Shown one piece after another: positions 16,788 through 25,135 of a stretch of DNA of 50,964 nucleotides. Under the pieces are notes generated by a model. That model saw only the letters and a program-made list of their open reading frames with translations. It was not told the DNA's origin and did not search any database. The translations under genes and the position numbers were made by a program. The stretch covers positions 1 through 50,964 of the forward strand of contig JAAWHK010000007.1 in assembly GCA_022795805.1 (NCBI GenBank), written 5' to 3'. The first letter of the stretch is position 1. Every line of letters starts with the position of its first letter. The DNA comes from Hungatella sp. GTDB lineage: Bacteria > Bacillota > Clostridia > Lachnospirales > Lachnospiraceae.

Positions 16788-17783
16788 TTAACGTTCTGCC
16801 AGATACCTCTCTGCGCTGATCACCGCATTGGCCCCGTCGGCCGCTGCCGTCACAATCTGCCTTAACTGCTTTGTCCGCACATCCCCCGCCGCAAAGATGC
16901 CGGGAACGGATGTCCTTCCCTCTTCTCCGGCTTTGATATATCCTCTCTCCATCTCCACCAGCCCGTCAAACGCCTGGCTGTTGGGAACGATTCCCACGGC
17001 GATAAACACTCCCTGAACCGGAAGCAGAGAGTTCTCCTGCGTCTTTTTATTCTTAATCCTGAGATTTTCCACCCTGCCTTCGCCTATTATCTCTTCAACC
17101 ACGGTGTCCCACAGGATCTCTATGTTTTCCTGTTTAAATACCGCCTCCTGCAGGCTCTTAGCCCCCCGCAGCTGGTCTCTGCGGTGAATCAGATACACCT
17201 TTTGACATATCCGTGACAAAAAGACAGCATCCTCCAGGGCTACATCTCCGCCGCCTACTACGGCAGTGGTTTTATTTTTGAAAAAGGCCCCGTCACAGGT
17301 AGCACAGTAGGACACGCCCATACCGGACAGTTCACTCTCCCCCGGCACATTCAGATTCTGGTGATGCGCCCCTGTGGCTATAAGTACGGTTTTGGATTTG
17401 TAGATGCCGTTTTCACAGATCACGGATTTCACATCCGTCCCCTGGGGCGCCAGCTCCGCAGCGTGGAGAATCTCCTCCTGTTCCACACCTTTTGCAGCCC
17501 CGGCGGATTTTTCCTGTCCGGTTTCCACCTTTCTCACATCATCCGTCACAAACCGTGTCCCCAGCTTATCGGCATGTTCCCGAAGCTTTGTCCCCAGATC
17601 AAACCCGTTGATCCCCGGAAGCCCCGGATAGTTATCCACCTCATAGGTGGTAAGCACCTGCCCTCCGCTTACCATGTCTTTCTCAATAACCAGTGTATCC
17701 AGCCGTGCCCTCTGGGCATAAATTGCCGCCGACAGCCCTGCCGGCCCGGAACCCACAATAATCATGTCGTACAACCTGTCCAT
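16788..17783 (-). CDS. trxB: thioredoxin reductase
   Basis: A flavoprotein that reduces thioredoxin with NADPH. The start is the ATG at 17783, which follows GAGGTGAAG; an ATG seven codons upstream has no such site. The 331 residues have the FAD motif GSGPAG (11-16), the redox-active CATC (Cys160-Cys163) and the NAD(P)-binding GGGDVALEDA. Compared with the classical enzyme, an extra stretch of roughly 27 residues (about 88-117) lies between the FAD-domain strands before IATG. The C-terminal GDVRTKQLRQ motif is typical. Residue 36-ARL-type changes that could alter cofactor use were not judged. Confidence 0.94.
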   Translation of the reverse strand: MDRLYDMIIVGSGPAGLSAAIYAQRARLDTLVIEKDMVSGGQVLTTYEVDNYPGLPGINGFDLGTKLREHADKLGTRFVTDDVRKVETGQEKSAGAAKGVEQEEILHAAELAPQGTDVKSVICENGIYKSKTVLIATGAHHQNLNVPGESELSGMGVSYCATCDGAFFKNKTTAVVGGGDVALEDAVFLSRICQKVYLIHRRDQLRGAKSLQEAVFKQENIEILWDTVVEEIIGEGRVENLRIKNKKTQENSLLPVQGVFIAVGIVPNSQAFDGLVEMERGYIKAGEEGRTSVPGIFAAGDVRTKQLRQIVTAAADGANAVISAERYLAER

Positions 17784-17898
17784 ATGCTTCACCTCATTTT
17801 TCATAATTTTTCAAACCGCCTGCGGCGATGTGATTTTCATGCCTGAATCATAACTATTCTACCACACCCTTTCCCAAACATACAAACACAACTTTTCT

Positions 17899-17921
17899 CC
17901 ACGGTCAAAACGTGGTATACT
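17899..17921 (+). promoter_or_regulatory. extended -10 promoter with inverted repeat
   Basis: TATACT at 17916-17921 is preceded by TGG, an extended -10, and no good -35 box is visible. CCACG and CGTGG, seven bases apart, lie immediately upstream and overlap the -10 edge, a possible operator. It faces the SDR gene with an 85-base leader. Confidence 0.5.
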
Positions 17922-18006
17922 TGTTACAGTTCGCAGAACGGCTGAGAACCGCAGCGTACGTTCCGTATATCCGACAATCTCATTTTATTAAATAAGGGGT
18001 GATTTT

Positions 18007-18738
18007 ATGGCCAGAAAAACAGTTCTGGTAACCGGCGCTTCCCGTGGAATCGGAAAGGCCGTCGCCGTAAAGTTTGCGAAGAAAAATTACAATGTAGTCA
18101 TCAACTGTATTCACAGCGAAGAACGCCTGATGCAGACAAAAAAAGAAATTGAGTCCTACCAGGTTCCATGTCTGGCATTTATGGGGGACATGGGCGACCC
18201 AGCCCAGTGTGAAAAATTATTCGTACAAATAAAAAAACAATTCGGCTCCCTGGACGTGCTGGTGAACAACGCAGGTATCTCCTACATCGGTCTTCTCCAG
18301 GATATGAAAAGCGAGGACTGGGAACGGATTATCCGCACCAACCTTACCTCCGTATTCAATCTGAGCAGGCTGGCCATCCCCGGTATGGTAGCACAGAAAT
18401 ACGGGAAAATCATCAACATCTCCTCTGTATGGGGCAATGTAGGCGCTGCCTGTGAGGTGGCCTACTCCGCAACCAAGGGCGGTATCAATGCTTTCACCAA
18501 GGCCCTGGCCAAGGAACTGGCCCCCAGCAGCATACAGGTCAATGCTGTAGCCTGCGGGGCCATTGACACGGAGATGAATCAGTTTCTGGAGGAGGATGAA
18601 CTCATCGGACTGGTGGAGGAGATTCCTGCAGGCAGGCTGGGCAAGGCGGAGGAAGTAGCTGACCTGGTGTATCATCTGGGATATAAAAACTCCTATCTGA
18701 CCGGACAGGTCATAGGTCTGGACGGAGGGTGGACCTGA
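18007..18738 (+). CDS. short-chain dehydrogenase/reductase, FabG-like
   Basis: A classical SDR of 243 residues. It has the cofactor motif TGASRGIG (9-16), NNAG (87-90), and the catalytic set Asn112, Ser140, Tyr153 and Lys157 (YSATK). The C-terminus has a LDGGWT ending typical of FabG-type oxoacyl-ACP reductases. AAGGGGTG precedes the ATG. The stop is one base from the start of the PLC-like gene, so the two form an operon. There are no fatty-acid synthesis genes nearby, so a dedicated FabG role is unlikely to be the only option; the substrate is unknown. Confidence 0.85.
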   Translation: MARKTVLVTGASRGIGKAVAVKFAKKNYNVVINCIHSEERLMQTKKEIESYQVPCLAFMGDMGDPAQCEKLFVQIKKQFGSLDVLVNNAGISYIGLLQDMKSEDWERIIRTNLTSVFNLSRLAIPGMVAQKYGKIINISSVWGNVGAACEVAYSATKGGINAFTKALAKELAPSSIQVNAVACGAIDTEMNQFLEEDELIGLVEEIPAGRLGKAEEVADLVYHLGYKNSYLTGQVIGLDGGWT

Positions 18739-18739
18739 T

Positions 18740-19570
18740 ATGCCGACTACGTATGCCCACTACCGTTTTGGGAGGGATGTGTATAAACGGCTTCCCAAAC
18801 AGGCACAGGATATTATACGGTCCCACGGCGGCCTCTACAACATAGGTCTCCACGGCCCGGACCTTCTGTTTTACTATAAAGTATACAAAAAAAATCCTGT
18901 AAGCCAGACAGGATTTGCCATGCACGAACTGCCGGCCACAGAATTCTTTGAACACGCAGCCGGGATTATGCAAAAAAGGTACCTGAAGCATGCTTTAAAA
19001 ACAGACTTCTCGTTTCTCACTGCCTCAAAATATGCTTACCTTTTCGGCTTTCTCTGTCATTTTGCTCTGGACAGCAGCTGCCACCCATATGTGGAGCGCA
19101 TGGTTCGGGAAACCGGAATCTCCCACAGCGAGATAGAGGCCGAGCTGGACCGGGATCTGATGATACGGGACGGGATCGACCCGATGGTCTGCCGCCCCAC
19201 ATCTCACCTGCGTCCAAAAGCATTTTACGGAGGGATCATCGCAAGATTTTTCCCCGGCGTTTCCCCGGGGCAGATCGTGACCGCTATCCGCTCCATGCGG
19301 TTCTGCTGCAACCTGCTGGCGCCCTCCGGACAGAAACTCCGCTCCGTAATCCTGCGTTTCCTGAAAGGCACGCCTCTTCCTGCCACAGTCCGGGAAATGA
19401 TCATCAAGGAGCATCCCAATCCGGCCTGCGCCCCTATTACAAGAGAGCTGGAGCGAAGATACCTGTCGGCCATTGACAACGGGGCGGAACTGATAGTCAA
19501 TTTTATGGACCATGTTGAAAACGGGACGCCTCTGGATAAGCGTCTGGAACACACATTCGGGGAGCATTAG
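18740..19570 (+). CDS. zinc-dependent phospholipase C family protein
   Basis: A 276-residue protein of the zinc-dependent phospholipase C-like family (PF00882-type). Metal-ligand candidates are visible: His7 in TYAHYRFG, Asp41 in HGPD, His66, and FLCHFALDSSCHPYV (about residues 107-121) with the H-x-x-x-D and C-H-P pattern. No signal peptide is present, so it acts in the cytoplasm, unlike secreted toxins of the wider family. It begins one base after the SDR stop and ends in an intrinsic terminator that includes its stop codon. Function in this family is not established. Confidence 0.8.
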   Translation: MPTTYAHYRFGRDVYKRLPKQAQDIIRSHGGLYNIGLHGPDLLFYYKVYKKNPVSQTGFAMHELPATEFFEHAAGIMQKRYLKHALKTDFSFLTASKYAYLFGFLCHFALDSSCHPYVERMVRETGISHSEIEAELDRDLMIRDGIDPMVCRPTSHLRPKAFYGGIIARFFPGVSPGQIVTAIRSMRFCCNLLAPSGQKLRSVILRFLKGTPLPATVREMIIKEHPNPACAPITRELERRYLSAIDNGAELIVNFMDHVENGTPLDKRLEHTFGEH

Positions 19571-19582
19571 CTCCCCCTTTTT
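19559..19582. terminator. intrinsic terminator between PLC-like gene and greA
   Basis: GGGGAGC and GCTCCCC pair around ATTA and are followed by CTTTTT. The stem includes the stop codon of the PLC-like gene and faces the convergent greA end. Confidence 0.82.
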
Positions 19583-19586
19583 GTCC

Positions 19587-20090
19587 TCAAAAGCTCCGGA
19601 TCTGATCCTCCGTATCGTCTCCGGTGTTGTCGATCCGCCTGATTACCACATAGTATCCGGCCGTGTCACTGATCTTTACATACACCCGCTCCCCCACTCT
19701 GCGCCTGAAAATGGCTTTTCCCAGAGGCGATTCCGTGCTGATCATCCCTTTGAGGGAACTGCCCCTGATGGACGTCACCAGACGATAGGTCTCAACCTCG
19801 TCATCATCCTCCATGTAGAGTTCCACCGTGTTATTGATACCCACCTCGTCCTCCCGGGACTCGTCCGACACGATCTGGGCATTTTTCAGCATCCTCTCCA
19901 GATACCGGATCCGGCTCTCGTTCTGGTTCTTGTCCTTCTTTGCCGCATAGTACTCAAAATTCTCGCTCAGATCCCCCTGGGCTCTGGCCTCCTTCACCGC
20001 CTCGATAGCCACCTTTCGCACCACCAGCTTCCGGTGTTCGATCTCCTTTTTGATCTTTTCCACATCACTTCTTGTCAGCTTTTCGCCCAC
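19587..20090 (-). CDS. greA: transcription elongation factor GreA
   Basis: GreA inserts its coiled-coil tip into the secondary channel of RNA polymerase to cleave backtracked RNA. The 167 residues have the N-terminal coiled coil with the tip motif GDLSEN (about 39-44, acidic Asp and Glu) and a C-terminal FKBP-like domain with ESPLGKAI. The start is the GTG at 20090, backed by AAAGGAGG eight bases upstream, all of it inside the end of the GTPase-NYN gene. The 26-base overlap with that gene means translational coupling. The tip has Phe where many GreA proteins have Ala (SENFEY). Confidence 0.92.
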   Translation of the reverse strand: MGEKLTRSDVEKIKKEIEHRKLVVRKVAIEAVKEARAQGDLSENFEYYAAKKDKNQNESRIRYLERMLKNAQIVSDESREDEVGINNTVELYMEDDDEVETYRLVTSIRGSSLKGMISTESPLGKAIFRRRVGERVYVKISDTAGYYVVIRRIDNTGDDTEDQIRSF

Positions 20091-22797
20091 GGCCCGCTCC
20101 TCCTTTCACCCGTTTATCCTCTTCCTTCCCCAGCCTTATATCCTCCAGATATTCCGCCACATCCTCTTTTGCATGGCTTAAAAGATAATTCTTTCCTCTC
20201 CCCGCCCCCTGGCGCAGAGGTTCCAGATGCTCTGTCTCGATCTGATGTTCCGCATACAGAATATCCTCCCTCAGATCCTGTGCCGACAGAAGGCGGCAGC
20301 CCTCTCCCCGGATGATCAGCTGTTCCAGCCCGTCTGAGGTAGCCACGCTTACCTGATGGTCTTTCCCCATCCTGTGAGCCAGCTTTTCGATGTACTGGTC
20401 CGCAGTCTCCGCTTCCTTTGTGTATACCACATGGATGTTATTATATTTTATGGCCTGTCCGATACCGCCTTCCACCTTGTAGGCGTCAAACACCAGAATC
20501 AGGGTGCATTTTCGGTACCCCTGATAATTGCACAGAATATCCATAAGCTTGTGCCTGGCCCCGTCTATGGTGGCCTGCGCCAGATCCCGCAGCTCCTCCC
20601 ACGCAAAAATAATATTGTAGCCGTCTACCAGAAGATATTCCTCTTTTGGCTTATCTGCTTTGGAACTCCTTACAGGAGGCCTCTCCTCAAAGCTGACTCT
20701 CTTTGGCCCCTGCTGCCGGTATTTTTCCCGTTTACCGGTTCCGTAAGTCCGGATAAATATCGCCTCCAGTTCCTCATCGTCCACATGAAAACTGCCAGTC
20801 CCCGGATCGGCCGCCGTCCGGGACTCCTGTGTCCTCCCGGACTCCCTGTCCCTGCGCTCCTTCAGCTCTATGGGGCTCTCTACATGCATGTATTCCTTCA
20901 CCTGATACCAGGGCACATTAAATCCTGCTCCGTGGGCACAGAACACGGACCCTGACGGATTGTCCCCGTCCGCCTCCGGATCGTACCCCGAAGCCGCGGC
21001 CACGGCCTCCTCATTGCGGCAGGGCTCATACCCGGCCGGTCTTAAGGACAGCTGTCCCCGTCCTCTGGTGTAGGATATCACCTCCATCTGGTAATCCCTC
21101 ATGGCCGCCACCGGTGCGTTTCCGCAGAAAACGGTTCTGTCTCCCTCCTGCTTCGGAGGCTCAAACCGCCCCTGCATCCTGTCAATATCCGACATAGCCC
21201 GCCCTGTGTACTCTGACGGCACCTCCAGTCTGAACTCGTAATACGGCTCTAAAAGCCTGCATCCCCCTTCCATCAGTCCCTGACGGACCGCCCGGTAAGT
21301 GGCCTGCCTGAAATCGCCGCCCTCCGTGTGCTTCAAATGAGCACGCCCCGCAATCAGTGTAATCTTCATATCTGTCAGCTGGGCGCCTGTGAGCACGCCT
21401 CTGTGGCGCTTTTCCTCCAGATGAGTCAGGATAAGCCTCTGCCAGTTCCCGTCCAGAACATCCTGGCTGCACCTGGTATCAAACACGAGTCCACTGCCCC
21501 TCTCCCCTGGCTCCATGAGAAGATGGACCTCCGCATAGTGGCGCAGAGGTTCAAAATGTCCCACTCCCTCCGCGGTCTTCGCAATGGTCTCCCTGTAAAC
21601 GATGCTTCCTGTTCCAAACTCCACATCCACCCCAAACCGCTGCTTTATAAGACTCTTCAGAATCTCTGTCTGCACCTGTCCCATGACCTGAACCTGTATC
21701 TCGCCCAGAGCCTCATTCCAGCTGATATGGAGTTCCGGTTCTTCCTCCTCCAGAATCTGCAGTTTCAGGAGCATCCCATGAACATCACAGTCCTGCGGAA
21801 GAATTACCTGGTACGTCAGCACCGGAGCCAGAAAAGGCGTTCTCAGACGGCTCTCCACGCCCAGCGCCTGGCCGGGAAAAGTCCGCGACGGCCCCGCGAC
21901 GGCACACACGGTTCCCGACGGCGCCTCCGGGACCGCCTCATATCTGGCTCCGGAATAGATCCGGATCTGATTCACCTTTTCACCCGGACCGCCGTCCTGT
22001 AAAGCCAGCTCCTCCTTCACCTTCAGACTTCCCCCGGTTATCTTCAGATGGGTCAGGCGGCTGCCCTGCTCATCCCTGGATATCTTATAGACCCTGGCGG
22101 CAAATTCCTCCCCGTACACAGGCGCCTTTCCGTAAACAGCCAGGCCTTCAAGAAACGCATCTATCCCTTCCGCCCTCAGCGCCGACCCGAAATAGCAGGG
22201 AAATACCTTTCTCTCCCGGATCAGACGGGATATCTCTTCATCTGTCACGCTCCCCGTATCCAGATACGATTCCAGCACCTCTTCATCGCACACGGCAAGG
22301 TTCTCATCCCTTTCCTCCCTGCTGCCGCCAAAATCCACACAGTTCTCATGAAGCCGTTTCTTCAGTTCCCCCATGAGGAACTCCCTGTCCGTGCCCTTCT
22401 GATCCATCTTATTGATAAATAAAAACACAGGGACCCTGTAGCGCCGAAGAAGCCGCCACAAGGTTTCCGTGTGTCCCTGCACCCCGTCCGCCCCGCTGAC
22501 TACCAGCACGGCATAGTCCAGAACTTGCAGCGTTCGCTCCGTCTCCGGAGAAAAATCCACATGCCCCGGCGTGTCCAGAAGGGTTACCTCCTTCTCCCCC
22601 AGTCCAAACACTGCCTGCTTGGAGAAGATGGTGATGCCTCTCGTCCGCTCCAGCTCATAATTATCCAGAAACGCGTCCTGGTTATCTACCCGTCCCATTC
22701 TCCGGATGCGCCCCGTCTTAAATAGAATCACCTCCGACAGAGTGGTCTTCCCCGCATCCACATGGGCCAGTATCCCTATGACCAATTTTTCCCTCAT
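20065..22797 (-). CDS. TetM-like translational GTPase fused to Rae1/YacP NYN nuclease domain
   Basis: A 910-residue fusion. Residues 1-650 are a TetM/TetO-type GTPase: G1 AHVDAGKTT (11-19), G2 TRGIT (52-56), G3 DTPGH (75-79), G4 NKMD (129-132), G5 GSAL (204-207), then EF-G-like domains II to V. The tip loop that in TetM displaces tetracycline (SPVSTP before ADFR) is LKHTEGG before DFR (about 487-496), so drug protection is doubtful. A charged linker (about 650-715) leads to a NYN domain (about 718-850) with LLVDGYN, VFDAYK, TKEAETAD and VATSD, as in Bacillus Rae1, which cuts mRNA in the ribosomal A site. The start is uncertain: GTG 22827, ATG 22818 and ATG 22797 all lack a good ribosome binding site; 22797 matches the family start. 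It overlaps greA. Confidence 0.88.
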   Translation of the reverse strand: MREKLVIGILAHVDAGKTTLSEVILFKTGRIRRMGRVDNQDAFLDNYELERTRGITIFSKQAVFGLGEKEVTLLDTPGHVDFSPETERTLQVLDYAVLVVSGADGVQGHTETLWRLLRRYRVPVFLFINKMDQKGTDREFLMGELKKRLHENCVDFGGSREERDENLAVCDEEVLESYLDTGSVTDEEISRLIRERKVFPCYFGSALRAEGIDAFLEGLAVYGKAPVYGEEFAARVYKISRDEQGSRLTHLKITGGSLKVKEELALQDGGPGEKVNQIRIYSGARYEAVPEAPSGTVCAVAGPSRTFPGQALGVESRLRTPFLAPVLTYQVILPQDCDVHGMLLKLQILEEEEPELHISWNEALGEIQVQVMGQVQTEILKSLIKQRFGVDVEFGTGSIVYRETIAKTAEGVGHFEPLRHYAEVHLLMEPGERGSGLVFDTRCSQDVLDGNWQRLILTHLEEKRHRGVLTGAQLTDMKITLIAGRAHLKHTEGGDFRQATYRAVRQGLMEGGCRLLEPYYEFRLEVPSEYTGRAMSDIDRMQGRFEPPKQEGDRTVFCGNAPVAAMRDYQMEVISYTRGRGQLSLRPAGYEPCRNEEAVAAASGYDPEADGDNPSGSVFCAHGAGFNVPWYQVKEYMHVESPIELKERRDRESGRTQESRTAADPGTGSFHVDDEELEAIFIRTYGTGKREKYRQQGPKRVSFEERPPVRSSKADKPKEEYLLVDGYNIIFAWEELRDLAQATIDGARHKLMDILCNYQGYRKCTLILVFDAYKVEGGIGQAIKYNNIHVVYTKEAETADQYIEKLAHRMGKDHQVSVATSDGLEQLIIRGEGCRLLSAQDLREDILYAEHQIETEHLEPLRQGAGRGKNYLLSHAKEDVAEYLEDIRLGKEEDKRVKGGAGRGRKADKK

Positions 22798-22827
22798 GTC
22801 CCTGTTGCTGCCTTCCATCCGCTCCAC

Positions 22828-23814
22828 TTACAGCAGGCGCCTTCTCAGCTCTTCCCCGTCCAGGACGCTCAGGTAAGCCGGAGCAATGTCGAACACGGTC
22901 TTACATCCCGTCTGTCCTTCCCTGCCAAGCCGATATGCCGCCCTTGCATAGGCCGCGATCACGGATGCCGTAAACTCCGGATTGGAATCCAGCTTCAGGC
23001 TGTACTCTATAACATGGCTATTCTCATCCTTCCACCCTGTTCTGCCCGTGCGGATCACGACACCGCCGTGGGGAATACCCTTGTGATCTCTCTCCAGCTC
23101 CTCCCCGCTGATAAAATGAACCGTGGTATCATAGTCCGCAAAGTAATTGGGCATGGTCACGATCTCTTTCTCTATGGCCGCCAGGTCCGCTCCGTCCTCC
23201 GCCACAACGAAGCACTCCCTGGTATGTTTCTGCCTGACAGACAGCTGAGGCGCCGCCCCCCTTCTCACTGCATCCAGGGCCGCATCCACCGGAATGGTAT
23301 ACTGTCTCGCGTCCCTGACCCCCTTGATCCGCCGAATGGCATCCGAATGGCCCTGGCTGACACCCTTTCCCCAGAACGTATAATCCTGCCCTCCCGGAAG
23401 AACCGCATTGGCATACAGGCGGTTTAAGGAGAACATTCCCGGATCCCATCCCACGGAAATCAGCCCCACATGTCCGCTCTCCCTGGCCGCCTTGTCCACA
23501 GCATCGAAATGCTCCGGTATCTTTGCGTGGGTATCAAAACTGTCCACCACATTAAACAGCCTTACCAGCTCCGGTGTCTGCACCGGCAGATCCGTGGCGC
23601 TGCCTCCGCAAAGAATCATCACGTCCACCGCATCCTTCATGGAGACCGCGTCCTCAACCCTGTACACCGGGACATCGTCCGTCAGAATCTCCACGTTTTT
23701 TGGATCCCTCCTGGTAAATACTGCCGCCATCTCCATATCCGGATTGTGTCTCACGGCGCACTCCACGCCTCTTCCCAGATTGCCGTACCCTAAAATTCCT
23801 ATTCTGATTGTCAT
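22828..23814 (-). CDS. ddh: meso-diaminopimelate D-dehydrogenase
   Basis: The enzyme makes meso-diaminopimelate in one step from tetrahydrodipicolinate, for lysine and peptidoglycan. The 328 residues start with the NADPH motif GYGNLGRGVE (9-18), followed by the family's FTRRDP and LCGGSATDLP segments and VGWDPGMFSLNR in the substrate domain. The single-step ddh route is common in Clostridia and saves the acylated intermediates of the main pathway. It is followed with essentially no gap by the GTPase-NYN gene. Its length and motifs are normal. Confidence 0.93.
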   Translation of the reverse strand: MTIRIGILGYGNLGRGVECAVRHNPDMEMAAVFTRRDPKNVEILTDDVPVYRVEDAVSMKDAVDVMILCGGSATDLPVQTPELVRLFNVVDSFDTHAKIPEHFDAVDKAARESGHVGLISVGWDPGMFSLNRLYANAVLPGGQDYTFWGKGVSQGHSDAIRRIKGVRDARQYTIPVDAALDAVRRGAAPQLSVRQKHTRECFVVAEDGADLAAIEKEIVTMPNYFADYDTTVHFISGEELERDHKGIPHGGVVIRTGRTGWKDENSHVIEYSLKLDSNPEFTASVIAAYARAAYRLGREGQTGCKTVFDIAPAYLSVLDGEELRRRLL

Positions 23815-23865
23815 AATACATGTCTCCTTTAAAAACTTTTAATATTTATTTGTCGGTTTCCCGCC

Positions 23866-23894
23866 TTGACAGTGCCCATCTTTTATGCTAGATT
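23866..23894 (+). promoter_or_regulatory. promoter of the riboswitch-antiporter unit
   Basis: A perfect -35 TTGACA is followed after 17 bases by TAGATT with TGC just before it (extended -10). It drives the riboswitch leader starting near 23901. Confidence 0.75.
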
Positions 23895-23900
23895 AAAGTC

Positions 23901-24045
23901 ACAACGGAAAATACCTGTGAGGGAGTAGTAAGCGCATTCCCCGGAATGTGTGGCAAGTCAACAACCCCGGCCTATGGTCTGGCTTGTCTTAAATAACGAG
24001 ACTCATGTATAGCTGTGAAGGCTGTGCATAAGTCTTATTTTTTTG
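23901..24045 (+). ncRNA. yybP-ykoY manganese riboswitch
   Basis: The leader has the conserved pieces of the yybP-ykoY class in order: GGGAGTAG at 23921-23928, a P2 hairpin (gcattcc/ggaatgt), GTCAACAACCCC from 23957, a second stem (ggcc..ggc), and ACGAGACT at 23996-24003. The class senses Mn2+ and controls Mn2+ exporters. The 3' strand continues into a terminator hairpin, so the ligand probably turns the antiporter on by preventing termination. Identification rests on recalled consensus and was not scored with a covariance model. Confidence 0.82.
23999..24045 (+). terminator. riboswitch-linked intrinsic terminator
   Basis: AGACT and AGTCT flank a stem with several G-U pairs (atgtatagc against gctgtgcat), followed by TTATTTTTTT. 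The AGACT arm is shared with the riboswitch core, so the two structures compete. Confidence 0.75.
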
Positions 24046-24116
24046 ACCTGTGGATAGTCATTGCGGCTGTCTGAGGTCTTTTCTTTTGTAAATATAATAC
24101 GAAAGGACAATCAATT

Positions 24117-25091
24117 ATGAACCTTCCAGTTATTTTATTCCTGTTCCTCTTAGGGATCATCTTCATCGTAAAAGGCGGAGACCTGTTCGTGGATGCCGCC
24201 TCCTGGATCGCCGCAGTCAGCGGTATTCCCAAGCTGATCATCGGCGCGACGGTGGTCAGTCTGGCGACCACCATGCCTGAGATGCTTGTCTCCATGATGG
24301 CCGCCCTCCAGGGCAAAGTCGATATGTCCATCGGCAACGCCGTAGGAAGCGTCACCGCCAATATCGGCCTGATCATGGCTATCTCCCTGTTCTTCATGCC
24401 GGGAGCCATAAACCGGATCGACTATCTGCCCAAAGCGGCTCTGATGATAGGCTCCGCTCTTATTATCGTTATCGCAGGATTCCAGGGACATATTTCCGTT
24501 TCCCTGTCCCTTATTCTTCTTGTGATATTTGTCCTCTTTATTTTTGAAAATATCAGTTCCGCCAGGCGCACCATGACGGCGGAAAGCCTGGACAGCGGCT
24601 CTCCAAATCGGAACCGTCCCTCCAAAAAGGAAGTGACGGCCAACCTGGTCAAATTCATCCTGGGAGCTGTGGGAATCGTGGTTGGAGCCGATCTCCTGGT
24701 GGACAACGGAAGCGAACTGGCCCGAATCGCAGGCATCTCGGAGCGAATCATCGGCGTAACCATCGTGGCCATAGGAACTTCACTTCCTGAGCTGGTAACC
24801 ACCATCACCGCCGTGGTCAAAAAGCAGTCTTCCCTGTCGGTGGGGAACATTCTGGGGGCAAACATCCTGGATCTCTCCCTGATCATGCCTCTGTGTTCGG
24901 TGGTTTCCGGAAAGCCCCTTCCCATCTCCCAGTCGTCCGCTCTTGTGGACCTTCCCGCCTGTCTCCTCGTGGGATCAATAGCCATATTGCCTGCCATGAT
25001 CTCCTCAAAATTCAGCAGATGGCAGGGAATCGCGCTTTTAACTGTCTATATTGCCTATGTGATCATTACCTGTTTTGTCATAGGAGCCTGA
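24117..25091 (+). CDS. CaCA-family cation antiporter, Mn2+-riboswitch controlled
   Basis: An inner-membrane exchanger of 324 residues of the YrbG-type calcium/sodium antiporter family, about ten transmembrane helices in two inverted halves. The alpha-1 repeat reads GATVVSLATTMPEMLVS with a downstream SIGNAVGSV, and alpha-2 reads GVTIVAIGTSLPELVTT with SVGNILGAN; the acidic and polar residues of both repeats are intact. A hydrophilic loop (about residues 155-180) joins the halves. Because the leader is a Mn2+-sensing riboswitch, Mn2+ export is a likely task, although the family name says calcium. AAAGGAC lies before the ATG. Confidence 0.88.
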   Translation: MNLPVILFLFLLGIIFIVKGGDLFVDAASWIAAVSGIPKLIIGATVVSLATTMPEMLVSMMAALQGKVDMSIGNAVGSVTANIGLIMAISLFFMPGAINRIDYLPKAALMIGSALIIVIAGFQGHISVSLSLILLVIFVLFIFENISSARRTMTAESLDSGSPNRNRPSKKEVTANLVKFILGAVGIVVGADLLVDNGSELARIAGISERIIGVTIVAIGTSLPELVTTITAVVKKQSSLSVGNILGANILDLSLIMPLCSVVSGKPLPISQSSALVDLPACLLVGSIAILPAMISSKFSRWQGIALLTVYIAYVIITCFVIGA

Positions 25092-25135
25092 CTTTAACTG
25101 GTGCAGAGAGTTCGGTTCGCCGGGCTCTCTCACCT

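Noticed and set aside
20065-22827. Tetracycline resistance gene
   Set aside because: The family resemblance is real, but the drug-displacing loop is not conserved, a nuclease domain is fused on, and the neighbours are housekeeping genes rather than a resistance element. I therefore do not call it a resistance gene.
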